From positions 1-64,000 of the forward strand of contig JASGEI010000003.1 of the NCBI GenBank assembly GCA_047606545.1: a DNA stretch of 64,000 nt, given 5' to 3'. The first letter of the stretch is position 1, and each line of letters begins with the position of its first letter. Below the pieces are notes generated by a model. It had not been told where the DNA came from. It did no database searches and saw only the letters and a list, made by a program, of their open reading frames with translations. Position numbers and translations under genes: made by a program. This document shows positions 1 to 8,555 of this stretch, in pieces. Origin of the DNA: JASGDC01 sp047606545 (GTDB lineage Bacteria; Actinomycetota; Actinomycetes; Actinomycetales; Micrococcaceae).

Positions 1-1289
1 CTAGTTCGTCTTCTGGTTTGGTGGTTGTTACTAATACGGTGTTGACTAGTACTGGTATTAGTGTTGATTATTCTGATGATGTTAAGAATTTTACTATTAC
101 TGCTACGCTTGATGGTTGTGATAGTGTAACTGCTGAACAGCAATGGATATACCCAAACCTGATGAGTTGGGGTGCGAATACTTCTACTTATCGTCTTGGT
201 AACGGTACTACTACAAGTAGTAATACTCCAGGTGCTATTGGACCAGAATATCAAATTTGGCGTCAACTATCTGCAGGAACTCATTCTTTTGCACTTACTG
301 AAAGTAATAAGTTATGGGGTTGGGGATCTAACGGAACTTATGAACTTGCAGATTCAACTACTACCTCAGCTCCTAGGCCGAAGCTTATCACTACCAGTGT
401 TGGTACGGATGAATGGGTTACGGTAGCCACGGGTAAATCTGATGATGGTGGGTACTCGTTAGGCGTTCAAACGAATGGCCAATTGTATGCATGGGGTGTT
501 AATACGACTGGACAGCTTGGGATAGGTAGTTTGAGTACTCGTGCTGTTCCTTCAGTCGTTGGTTCAAGTCTGAGTTTAAATCCGTGGGCAGCCACAGTTG
601 GCGGTCATGGTCATTCTTTGGGGGTTACTGAAGCTAATAAGCTATATGGCTGGGGTCTTAATACTAATGGTTCAGTTGGTGATGGAACAAACACTACTCC
701 ACGTACTAATCCAAGAGCTGTTAGCGCAAGTTATGATTGGGCTCAAATCACGGCAGGACATAGTTGTTCTGCAGGTATTTTGACCGATGGCAGTTTATAT
801 AGTTGGGGTTTGAACGACCTTGGTCAACTTGGTTTAGGAAACACGACTAATAAGAATAGTCCACAGCGAGTAGGATCTAGTTTAGGTGTCTCGTGGATGC
901 AGGTATCCATGCAATACTGGCATGCTTTAGCTCTTACCACTGATGGTGCTTTGTATGCATGGGGTAATAATTCAAAAGGTCAGATCGGTGACAATACTAC
1001 AACTAATCGCACCAGCCCAATATCGATTACTGTCTCGGACGTTACCAGCTGGCAGTATGTATCTGCAGGGGCAGGATCAAGCGGCGTATCGCATTCCTTA
1101 GCTATTGCAGAAAATGGTGATTTATATGCATGGGGTAATAATTCAAGTGGTCAGCTTGGTGATGGAACTAATGTAAATAAGCTGGTCCCTACAAAGATAG
1201 GTAACATGAAATGGGACACAGTTGCAGGTGGAGGACTCTTCTCGGTTGGTGTTGCAAGGACTTTTGTTCCTAAAGGGTACTCATACTAA
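1..1289 (+). CDS. RCC1-like beta-propeller protein, 5' truncated by the window edge
   Basis: The reading frame is open from base 3, so the N-terminus lies outside the window. After a short beta-rich piece that could be the end of an Ig-like domain, seven RCC1-type units follow, each with a W-G core (SWGANTS, GWGSNGT, AWGVNTT, GWGLNTN, SWGLNDL, AWGNNSK, AWGNNSS). Seven units make one complete propeller. The chain ends soon after the last blade (FVPKGYSY) with no sorting motif or membrane anchor. The high Ser/Thr/Asn/Gly content resembles secreted repeat proteins, so a surface or secreted binding protein is likely; this is inference, since the signal peptide is not visible. The partner is unknown. 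Confidence 0.85.
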   Translation, partial: SSSSGLVVVTNTVLTSTGISVDYSDDVKNFTITATLDGCDSVTAEQQWIYPNLMSWGANTSTYRLGNGTTTSSNTPGAIGPEYQIWRQLSAGTHSFALTESNKLWGWGSNGTYELADSTTTSAPRPKLITTSVGTDEWVTVATGKSDDGGYSLGVQTNGQLYAWGVNTTGQLGIGSLSTRAVPSVVGSSLSLNPWAATVGGHGHSLGVTEANKLYGWGLNTNGSVGDGTNTTPRTNPRAVSASYDWAQITAGHSCSAGILTDGSLYSWGLNDLGQLGLGNTTNKNSPQRVGSSLGVSWMQVSMQYWHALALTTDGALYAWGNNSKGQIGDNTTTNRTSPISITVSDVTSWQYVSAGAGSSGVSHSLAIAENGDLYAWGNNSSGQLGDGTNVNKLVPTKIGNMKWDTVAGGGLFSVGVARTFVPKGYSY

Positions 1290-1290
1290 A

Positions 1291-1409
1291 AAGGTTTTAC
1301 TGCTCTTTAAAGTAGTAAATAATTAATAACAATGCTGTAAGCGGCAATATCCCTAGGTTGTACGCTTACAGCATTATTTAATATTCTAATTAAAACATAA
1401 TTTAATTAA
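1291..1409 (+). repeat. Dispersed hairpin element, copy 1
   Basis: A perfect 13-bp stem (1331-1343 with 1363-1375) encloses a 19-base loop containing caatatccctaggttgt. It is followed by an AT-rich tail. The same loop and tail, and part of the upstream flank, recur at 60802-60921. It lies directly after the RCC1 gene and about 100 bases before yraN, and may also act as the terminator of the RCC1 gene, although no strong U-tract follows the stem. Confidence 0.8.
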
Positions 1410-1506
1410 TCCTCCACAATTATTTTTTCTTGAGTTATTCACAAAAAGTATATTTCATATTTCAAGTTTCTTAATTTAATTCATTATGGTGCATGGAGGT
1501 TAAATT

Positions 1507-1866
1507 ATGAATTCACAAGAACTTGGTCTATACGGTGAAAAATTAGCTGCTAGGTATCTGCAGTTCTATGGCTATGATATTCTCGATACTCGTTATGCAG
1601 GTAGTCAGGGTGAGCTTGATATTATTGCTCGTAACGAAGAAGCATTAGCATTCATCGAGGTTAAAACTCGTAGCTCATATTTAAGTGGACATGGTGTGGA
1701 TATGATGACACCAGCAAAGTTGAAACGAATGCAATTTGTGGCACATGAATGGATGCTTGCTAGGGATGCCAAAACTAGTTTGGAATTAAGGTATGATCTG
1801 ATTGCTATTTTAGTTGACGAGATAAAAGCTCCATTGCTTGAACATTTTGAAGCAGTGACTGTATGA
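1507..1866 (+). CDS. yraN: YraN/UPF0102 nuclease-like protein
   Basis: A 119-residue protein of normal length for the UPF0102 family. It starts with the family pattern G-x-x-GE-x-x-AARYL, and the predicted endonuclease-fold core GELDIIARN...IEVKTR (about residues 36-57) is intact, including the Asp and the E-x-K of a PD-(D/E)XK-like site. The precise function is not established; it is usually found beside comM and dprA. A strong ribosome site GGAGG precedes the ATG. Its last four bases overlap comM (ATGA), so it opens a competence/recombination operon. Confidence 0.93.
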   Translation: MNSQELGLYGEKLAARYLQFYGYDILDTRYAGSQGELDIIARNEEALAFIEVKTRSSYLSGHGVDMMTPAKLKRMQFVAHEWMLARDAKTSLELRYDLIAILVDEIKAPLLEHFEAVTV

Positions 1867-3368
1867 GCAATAAGGAAATTGGTAGTGCTTATTCAATTGA
1901 ATTGTTAGGTACTTCAGGACAAATTATTGAAGCTCAGTCTTCAATAGTTCCTGGCTTACCTCAAATTTATTTAATTGGATTACCCGATGCAGCTTTACGT
2001 GAAGCTAAAGAACTAGTGAAAGCGGCATTGAATTATCTTGGTATTAGTTTGCCTAAACGTAAAGTGATTGTTAACTTATTGCCAGCATCAATGCCAAAAC
2101 AAGGAACAGGTTTTGATGTTGCAATAGCAATTTCGATTCTGACTGTTTGTAAAGTCATCCCAAAAGAAAGTGCTCGTAATATTGTATTTATTGCTGAATT
2201 AGGTATTGATGGCTCAATAAAAAAGGTACCTGGGACTATAGCAAGAGTTCTTGCTGCAAAGTCTCAAGGTTTCAGTAAAGTAGTGGTGGGAACTGAAGAT
2301 AAGAATACTAATATCCAAATCCCGGGAATAAAGCAGTATTCAGTAAGGGATTTAAGAGAATTACTTACAGCTTTAATGAGCAATTTCTATGGGATAAAAA
2401 CAAAGACGAAAGAGATATGTCAAAAGGATTATCCGCTAGACTTTGCTGATATTGAAGGAATGCATTATGCCAAGAAAATAATGCAAATTGCTGCTGCAGG
2501 TCGACATCATGTTTTATTATCTGGGGTACCTGGTATTGGAAAGACTATGCTTGCGCAACGGCTTCCTAGCATTTTGCCGGAATTAAATGAAGAAGAATTA
2601 CTTGAAGTGCTAGCTATTCATTCTCTGGGAGCAATATCAGATAAAGCTAATTCAAGTATTCCTTTTGAAGAGCCACATCATAGTTCAAGTTTGAGCGCAA
2701 TAATTGGTGGTGGATTTCAACGTACTGTTTTACCAGGTAGTATTTCTAAGGCACATTGTGGAGTATTGCTTCTTGACGAAACTCCAGAATTCAAGAGAGA
2801 TGTTCTTGAAGCTTTACGAGAACCTTTAGAATCTGGCTATATCAATATCTCAAGGTCACAGTTTTCAGTTAGATTTCCAGCCAAGTTTCAATTGGTATTA
2901 ACTATGAATAAATGCCCGTGTGGCAAGCGATCTGCACGTAACATGACTTGTAAATGTACGCCTTATGCGATTAATAGATATGAGCAAAAAATTTCTGGTG
3001 CTTTGTTAGATCGAATTGATATTAATTATGAGGTTAAAGAAGAAGTTCCTTATGTTAATGAAACAAATTTAGATAGTAAAAGTTTATTAGTCGGAGTCAT
3101 TAAAGCTAGGTTTAGACAAGCAGAAAGATTAGCTCCGTATGGTTTGGCTTACAACTCTGAAATATCAGCTAGTTTACTTAATAATGAGCTTCGTATCCCT
3201 ACTTTGATTAAAAAGGAAGCATTATTAAAGTGTGATGCAGGTTTATTGTCTAAAAGGGGTCTGATTAAAGTACAAAAGTTAGCCTTAACTATTGCAGATT
3301 TATCGAATAGTGATATTAATGAAAGACATATAAATAAAGCGCTACAGCTAAGGAGTAGCGATGATTAA
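1863..3368 (+). CDS. comM: ComM/YifB-family AAA+ ATPase (Mg-chelatase-like)
   Basis: 501 residues, full length for the family. The N-terminal ChlI-like domain is followed by the AAA+ core with Walker A GVPGIGKT (221-228) and Walker B VLLLDE (301-306). A Cys cluster CPCG...CKC and the C-terminal Mg-chelatase domain follow. In naturally transformable bacteria ComM is a hexameric helicase that promotes branch migration during integration of incoming DNA; its role here is inferred. The motif after Walker B reads DETPEF where DEAPEF is usual, a conservative change. It overlaps yraN by 4 bases and dprA by 8. Confidence 0.93.
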   Translation: MSNKEIGSAYSIELLGTSGQIIEAQSSIVPGLPQIYLIGLPDAALREAKELVKAALNYLGISLPKRKVIVNLLPASMPKQGTGFDVAIAISILTVCKVIPKESARNIVFIAELGIDGSIKKVPGTIARVLAAKSQGFSKVVVGTEDKNTNIQIPGIKQYSVRDLRELLTALMSNFYGIKTKTKEICQKDYPLDFADIEGMHYAKKIMQIAAAGRHHVLLSGVPGIGKTMLAQRLPSILPELNEEELLEVLAIHSLGAISDKANSSIPFEEPHHSSSLSAIIGGGFQRTVLPGSISKAHCGVLLLDETPEFKRDVLEALREPLESGYINISRSQFSVRFPAKFQLVLTMNKCPCGKRSARNMTCKCTPYAINRYEQKISGALLDRIDINYEVKEEVPYVNETNLDSKSLLVGVIKARFRQAERLAPYGLAYNSEISASLLNNELRIPTLIKKEALLKCDAGLLSKRGLIKVQKLALTIADLSNSDINERHINKALQLRSSDD

Positions 3369-4521
3369 ATCTGAGAAAGAGTCTTATTATTTCTGCTCAT
3401 ATTTAGTTGACGGAGCAGAGCCAATATTACAGATACTTCTTGAAAATATGGAGGTAAAAGACTTAGCTAATTCATTATTAAATAATGAACTAGCAAGTTT
3501 AATTAAAAATTCATCTTGGTTTGCAACTAAAGGATATAGCCAATCTGGTTTAGTAGTGCAAAAAGCGTTTGATCGTTGGTTGCCAAGAATTGAACAGTTC
3601 AAGAAAGAAAAACATGGTGTTCATTACTATGAAAATAAATATGAATGCGAGTTTATTTATAGAGGTTTAAATAATTGGATATCTGAACTAGATGATTTAG
3701 GTTACGATGCGCCAATAGGTTTATGGATAAAAGGTAAAATGCAGACCCCAGGAGTTTCAATAGTGGGATCAAGAGCAGCTACTAGCTATGGGAAAAATTG
3801 TGCGTTTACTATAGCTAAAGGTTTAGTCTTAAATGATTATTCAGTAGTTTCTGGAGGGGCTTATGGAATTGATGCAGCAGCTCATCTAGGTGCATTACAT
3901 CATGAAGGGCATACAGCTGTTGTTTTTGCTAATGGTTTTGGTAATTTATATCCTAAAAGTAATATTCAGTTATTTGAACAAATAGTTAAAAATAAAGGAT
4001 GTTGGGTTTCTGAATATCATCCAGAAGTTTCAGCATCGAAATGGCGTTTCCTACAACGTAATCGTATAGTCTCAGCATTAGGTCAATTAGTGTTGGTAGT
4101 TGAATCTGGTTGGCGTTCAGGGACAAAGAATACAGTAAATCATGCTTTTGAAATTGGAAGACAAGTTGGAGTAGTGCCAGGAGATATTAGTTCACCCATG
4201 TCTGTTGGTTGTCATGAATTATTAAAAGAAAATAATGAAGTAAATTGTATAACTTCAGCTAAGGATATTACTAGTTTATTAGAGCCAATTTCAGCTGAAA
4301 TTCAAGGAAAACAAGAACAGTTAGGTTATTGGAGTAATAGTAATGAAAATCGTGTGTTAGATGCTCTTGGTGATGGCAATGTATTAAATAAAGAATTGAT
4401 TGCAGTAAAGTCTGGATTGAGTATTAAATCTGTGGTTTTTGCATTACGAAATTTACAAATTGATAACCAGGTATTTAATCGCAATGATAAATGGGGCAAA
4501 GTAGGAGAATTATTAAATTAA
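3361..4521 (+). CDS. dprA: DNA-processing protein DprA
   Basis: 386 residues. The Rossmann-like DprA core shows GSRAATSYG (136-144) and SGGAYGIDAAAH (164-175), the signature for binding single-stranded DNA and loading RecA during transformation. A C-terminal winged-helix-like segment follows. The start overlaps the end of comM by 8 bases (ATGATTAA), with AAGGAG upstream, which indicates translational coupling. With comM and recA in the same window the organism may take up DNA, although no uptake-pilus gene is present here. Confidence 0.93.
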   Translation: MIKSEKESYYFCSYLVDGAEPILQILLENMEVKDLANSLLNNELASLIKNSSWFATKGYSQSGLVVQKAFDRWLPRIEQFKKEKHGVHYYENKYECEFIYRGLNNWISELDDLGYDAPIGLWIKGKMQTPGVSIVGSRAATSYGKNCAFTIAKGLVLNDYSVVSGGAYGIDAAAHLGALHHEGHTAVVFANGFGNLYPKSNIQLFEQIVKNKGCWVSEYHPEVSASKWRFLQRNRIVSALGQLVLVVESGWRSGTKNTVNHAFEIGRQVGVVPGDISSPMSVGCHELLKENNEVNCITSAKDITSLLEPISAEIQGKQEQLGYWSNSNENRVLDALGDGNVLNKELIAVKSGLSIKSVVFALRNLQIDNQVFNRNDKWGKVGELLN

Positions 4522-4629
4522 AATGGAGAAATTAGTTTAATAATAATCCACTTACGCAAGATGAAGAACGCCATGGAACTTATTTTAATGGTCAAGATTA
4601 GTAGAATATGAATTTGTTAAGCTAAACTT

Positions 4630-5526
4630 ATGGAAAAAATTTTGTCAGACTTTAAGATATATTTAGAAGCTCAAGAAGGTAAGTCTTTAAACACAGTTAA
4701 GGCATATCTTGCTGATATTAATAGTTTCATGACTTTTTTCTGTGCCAAAGGTGGAGAAAATCTTAGTGATGTAGATATCTCAGCTTTGCGTATGTATTTA
4801 GCAGAATTAACTCAAGCTGGAATGGCAAAATCTACTATTGGGCGCAAAATAGCTTCACTTAAGGTTTTCTTCCAATGGGCAGTTCAGCAAAAAATTATTG
4901 CTACTAATCCGAGTCAAAAGTTGCTAACTCCCAAAAAGACTCAAAAACTTCCAAATGTTTTAAGTCAGAAAAATGCTGATGAACTATTTAGCTCTTTTGA
5001 TGATTTTGAGACGGTTCATCCTTTTCGAGATAGAGCAATCCTTGAGTTACTCTATGCCACTGGTATGCGTGTGCAAGAACTAGTTACTTTAGATTTAGTT
5101 AATGTTGATTTTAAAAATAAAATTGTAAAAGTCGTTGGCAAAGGCAATAAAGAGCGCATTATCCCATTCGGAGAAGTGGCAAGTGCTGCTATGCAAAAAT
5201 GGGTTACGAAGGAACGTGATGAAATAGTACTTAAAACTAAAAAGGAGCAAAATGCCTTATTCTTAGGTGCTCGAGGAGCTAGGATTAATCAACGACAGGT
5301 CAGGGATTTGGTAAATAAGTTTTTTGCGATGTTTCCAGAAAATAAAGTAAGTGGTCCTCATGCTTTACGCCATAGTGCTGCAACGCATTTGCTTGAAGGT
5401 GGAGCAGATTTACGTAGCGTGCAAGAGTTATTAGGACATGCCTCATTATCAACAACTCAACTTTATACTCATATTTCCATGGAACGGCTTAAGGAAAGTT
5501 ATAACCAAGCACATCCACGGGCTTAA
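4630..5526 (+). CDS. xerC: Tyrosine recombinase XerC
   Basis: 298 residues, normal length. An N-terminal SAM-like core-binding domain (about 1-90) precedes the catalytic domain, where R147, K171, H244, R247, H270 and the nucleophile Y279 can be aligned by eye. Xer proteins resolve chromosome dimers at dif, working with FtsK, which is also in this window. The XerC rather than XerD assignment rests on its place beside dprA. The 108-base gap after dprA carries no supported gene, and no good ribosome site precedes this ATG. Confidence 0.92.
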   Translation: MEKILSDFKIYLEAQEGKSLNTVKAYLADINSFMTFFCAKGGENLSDVDISALRMYLAELTQAGMAKSTIGRKIASLKVFFQWAVQQKIIATNPSQKLLTPKKTQKLPNVLSQKNADELFSSFDDFETVHPFRDRAILELLYATGMRVQELVTLDLVNVDFKNKIVKVVGKGNKERIIPFGEVASAAMQKWVTKERDEIVLKTKKEQNALFLGARGARINQRQVRDLVNKFFAMFPENKVSGPHALRHSAATHLLEGGADLRSVQELLGHASLSTTQLYTHISMERLKESYNQAHPRA

Positions 5527-5675
5527 AATAAGTTAATTTGACATGCCTTTAATCCTTGATGATTTTAATCAGTATGGGTAATATCATAACTAAGTGCTCA
5601 TAGTATGCGTCTTATTAAATTGACGAAGTTAGTAGGGGAAGACTAACCGTCGGTCAAGGAAAGAGGGCAAAAATT

Positions 5676-6182
5676 ATGAGTAATACACAGGGAATGCTAT
5701 ATATACATTCTGTGTCTGCTGCTTTATGTCCACACATAGAGTGGGCTGTTAATTCTGTCCTTGACGAAGATTTAAAATTCACATGGGACAAGCAAGCAGC
5801 AGACACAGGTATGTATCGTACTGCTGTGGAATGGCGTGGTGAAGCCGGGATAGGTGCTTTGCTTACTACATCGTTACGTCGTATGGGTAACATTCGTTTT
5901 GAAGTTACTGAAGATGCGAGTAAAGGCGTAGATGCAGGGCGCTGGAGTTATACTCCTAACTTAGGTATTTTTTATGCACAGACTGATGTGTATGGAAATA
6001 TCGTAGTTTCAGAAGATCGGATTAGACACGCTTACGAGATTGGTAACAAGGAAAATGATCCTTTGCGTGTCTACCAAGAGCTATCATTAGCAATTGGTGA
6101 GCCATGGGATGACGAACTTGAGCCTTTCCGTCAAGCTGGAGCTGGTGCACCTGTGCGCTGGCTAAACACTCAAACAGCTTAG
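5676..6182 (+). CDS. DUF3145 family protein
   Basis: 168 residues, matching the actinobacterial DUF3145 family by overall pattern (N-terminal GMLYIHS, then ALCPHIEWAVN and a central WRGEAGIGALL). No catalytic motif or membrane segment is visible and its function is unknown. AGGAAAGAGGG stands about 10 bases before the ATG. The 149-base upstream gap contains TTGACA near 5538. From memory, this family often sits beside type II fatty-acid synthesis genes; here its convergent neighbour is a PucR-type regulator. Confidence 0.85.
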   Translation: MSNTQGMLYIHSVSAALCPHIEWAVNSVLDEDLKFTWDKQAADTGMYRTAVEWRGEAGIGALLTTSLRRMGNIRFEVTEDASKGVDAGRWSYTPNLGIFYAQTDVYGNIVVSEDRIRHAYEIGNKENDPLRVYQELSLAIGEPWDDELEPFRQAGAGAPVRWLNTQTA

Positions 6183-6205
6183 CAAGGCATTACAAGCAAC
6201 TCTTT

Positions 6206-6245
6206 AAAATAAAAGCCCCCACATTATAGTGGGGGCTTTTATTTT
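6206..6245. terminator. Bidirectional intrinsic terminator
   Basis: A perfect 17-bp stem with a 6-base loop, a GC core (GCCCCCAC / GTGGGGGC) and flanking A and T runs on both sides. It separates the convergent DUF3145 gene and PucR-type regulator gene and should stop transcription from both. Confidence 0.93.
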
Positions 6246-6292
6246 AAATCAGTAAATTAGGATTTGTGGCTTATAGGAAAATATTGTTATCT

Positions 6293-7483
6293 TCAATGAT
6301 TCTTTTCTTTTGCTTCAGCCAATTTCCCGGCAAGGATACTAGTTTTTAATATATAAGCATCTCGAGGGTTTGTTACATTGAGGTTGATAGCTTTTGGTAA
6401 TTGTTTGATACGGTATCTTACTGTATTAGGATGAACTCTTAACTCTCGTGCGGTGCTTTCTAGCGAGCAGCCTTGTTCTAAGAAACTTTCTATAGTGTTA
6501 AAAATCTTATCTCCAAGTTCTACTAACGGAGTGTACCAATGGGAAATTGCATAGTTTTTAGCTTCTTTATCGCCAAGAATGATTCGTTCGGGAATTAGTT
6601 CTTGGGCGTTAATAATTTGTGGTTCTTGGATTCGGGCTTTATACGCGATAAGTCCAGCCATTGCACAATGAGCGGCATACTCCAAAAAGGTCAAACTTTT
6701 TTGTACAGGAGCATATACTAAAGGACTTTCATTAAAAATAGGGCGCAACTTTTCAAGTACGGAATTTATTTCATTAAAGTTATTTAGGACAAGGACTAAA
6801 GTTTCATTGCGGTGAGCAATAACAAAATTTACTTCTTGTTCTTTAAGTACTTTACGAATATCTTTTACATAAGAAGTTAAATTTTCATATTTAACCTTGC
6901 CCATAGCAACAGTACAGTTACTATTTTCACTCCAGCCAAGCTCAACGAACTTTGAAATCACTTTTTCATTACATTCTTTTTGTAAAATAGCGTCAATTAG
7001 TTTAGCTTCAAGCTGTGGATCCCAACGATTACCTTCACTATTTACTTCAATATAGGTATTAGTAATGCAGAAGATAGTTTCCTTAGCGAATTGAGCTACA
7101 AAATTGCGTAGGATATTTTGATTTCTACCAGCAATATTACTAGCCTCGTTATCAATTATTTTGGTACAAAGCTGAGTAATTTGCATTAGATACTCTAGTT
7201 TAACGTTATGCAGTACTTCCGTGGATCTAGGAGAAAAAGCAATTTTAAGACAAGTTGCCACGGTCTTGTCATGAATTAACCAATTTTCAAAGGCTTTTAA
7301 GCCAATAACCACAGTACTTCTAGCTAGTTCTTTTTGCATTGCATTTAGTCCAGGGTACCAGTTAGTTTCAGTGGCTAGTTTTTTAATTGTCATCTTACTT
7401 AGTTCACCAAGTGAACGTGACAAGTTTGCTGCAACTGCCCTGCGAACGACAGTACTTGTTAAAGTTTTTTGTATCAAGCTCAT
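6293..7483 (-). CDS. PucR-type transcriptional regulator (FasR-like)
   Basis: 396 residues. The C-terminal ~60 residues form the PucR helix-turn-helix (SLESTARELRVHPNTVRYRI). The N-terminal part lacks a recognisable sensor motif, and the middle resembles a GGDEF-like/PucR linker region. Actinobacterial relatives include FasR, the activator of fatty-acid synthesis; its position opposite DUF3145 fits that group, but this is inference. The ATG lies inside a small palindrome (atgctta/taagcat, 7482-7496) that could be an autoregulatory site. No Shine-Dalgarno is seen. Confidence 0.8.
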   Translation of the reverse strand: MSLIQKTLTSTVVRRAVAANLSRSLGELSKMTIKKLATETNWYPGLNAMQKELARSTVVIGLKAFENWLIHDKTVATCLKIAFSPRSTEVLHNVKLEYLMQITQLCTKIIDNEASNIAGRNQNILRNFVAQFAKETIFCITNTYIEVNSEGNRWDPQLEAKLIDAILQKECNEKVISKFVELGWSENSNCTVAMGKVKYENLTSYVKDIRKVLKEQEVNFVIAHRNETLVLVLNNFNEINSVLEKLRPIFNESPLVYAPVQKSLTFLEYAAHCAMAGLIAYKARIQEPQIINAQELIPERIILGDKEAKNYAISHWYTPLVELGDKIFNTIESFLEQGCSLESTARELRVHPNTVRYRIKQLPKAINLNVTNPRDAYILKTSILAGKLAEAKEKNH

Positions 7484-7549
7484 GCTTAATAAGCATAAGA
7501 GTTTACTTATAAATTTTGTGTCCTACTCAAGTATGATTTTTAATTTATT

Positions 7550-8440
7550 TTAATCAACCTGTGCAGAAATACCACGGTGATCGCTACCCGAAACTACAAA
7601 GGTTTGCGAAGTGCCTTTGTTGAAACCTTTGTATAAGACATGGTCAATTTTAGTCACCGGGAAGTTAGAAGGCCAAGTGAAATTAGGCCCAAATTTAGTA
7701 GATTGTGTTTCTGCCCAAGTTTTCCGAACTTGCTGGAAGTGGGAATCATAAGTAGAAGCGTTAAAATCCCCCATAATAATTGCTTTTTTATTAGGATCGC
7801 TTTTCATTACTTGAGCAATCTGATTTAGCATTATGTCGCGTTGTGCATGCATGTATGGACGATAAGAGCCCATATGAGATACGTAAACTTGAGTATTGCC
7901 CTGTGGTAGAGCTACATTGGCTGTTAAAACGCGACCTTCATTCATCGGCATATCAGCCCTATCACTTTCTGTAATAGGGTATTTACTCCAAAGACCTACC
8001 GATCCAAAGATATGGTTATAAGGGTAGTTTGCGTTCATTGTGTTAGTGATGTTTTGTAGGGTACTATCACTAATTTCTTCGATGCCAACTAAATCAGCAT
8101 CCTGCGCTAAGATATTTTGCAAAGCCTTATCTACGGTTTTGTTATCAGCATCTATGTTAACTGTAACTAACTTAACTGCATTTTTGTCAGTGATTTTACT
8201 AACTGGAAATAATGCAGGCGCAAACATCACAATTGAAACTAAGGGGTAAATCAGTAGCAAAGCTGCAGATTTATCCCTGTGGTACTTAAATAATAATAAG
8301 ATGAAAAATATGCTTATAAGCCCGAACCATGGCAAGAAATTTTCCGCCAGGGTAACTAACTCATTTTGAGGTAGGCGATTATAGAACCACAATAATCCGC
8401 CACCAACAATTGAGCAAATAATCCAAAAAGTTTTCATCAT
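7550..8440 (-). CDS. Membrane-anchored endonuclease/exonuclease/phosphatase family protein
   Basis: 296 residues. The first ~80 hold three probable membrane helices (about 4-20, 36-52, 60-78). The rest is an EEP domain with N95, a GIEEI acidic motif (121-122), H189, GDFN (224-227), D266 and the terminal SDH (286-288). These are the metal- and phosphate-handling residues of the exonuclease III/DNase I fold. Such proteins act outside the membrane on nucleic acid or phosphoester substrates; the substrate cannot be told. It ends 66 bases before the regulator gene on the same strand. Confidence 0.87.
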   Translation of the reverse strand: MMKTFWIICSIVGGGLLWFYNRLPQNELVTLAENFLPWFGLISIFFILLLFKYHRDKSAALLLIYPLVSIVMFAPALFPVSKITDKNAVKLVTVNIDADNKTVDKALQNILAQDADLVGIEEISDSTLQNITNTMNANYPYNHIFGSVGLWSKYPITESDRADMPMNEGRVLTANVALPQGNTQVYVSHMGSYRPYMHAQRDIMLNQIAQVMKSDPNKKAIIMGDFNASTYDSHFQQVRKTWAETQSTKFGPNFTWPSNFPVTKIDHVLYKGFNKGTSQTFVVSGSDHRGISAQVD

Positions 8441-8447
8441 GATAAGT

Positions 8448-8453
8448 ATTCTA
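8448..8453 (-). promoter_or_regulatory. Candidate -10 box for leaderless EEP gene
   Basis: TAGAAT on the minus strand ends 7 bases before the first ATG of the EEP gene. That spacing would place the transcript start at or next to the start codon, and there is no ribosome site. A possible weak hairpin (8486-8515) lies between this promoter and the preceding dehydrogenase gene. Confidence 0.45.
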
Positions 8454-8555
8454 ACTGTAAAAGAACATAAATTTTAAGGTCAAACCTAAATACTAAGAAT
8501 ATTTTAAGTATTTAGTTAGATACCTCAAAAATTGTACTCTACTTTTAGTTTAAAT

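Noticed and set aside
1331..1375. Simple rho-independent terminator after the RCC1 gene
   Set aside because: The loop and flanks are conserved in a distant copy and there is no strong T-tract, so it is reported as a repeat element instead.
4522..4629. Short peptide-like frame (NPLTQDEERHGTYFNG) in the dprA-xerC gap, possibly a gene remnant
   Set aside because: Only about 19 codons, with no upstream start in frame and no recognised similarity.
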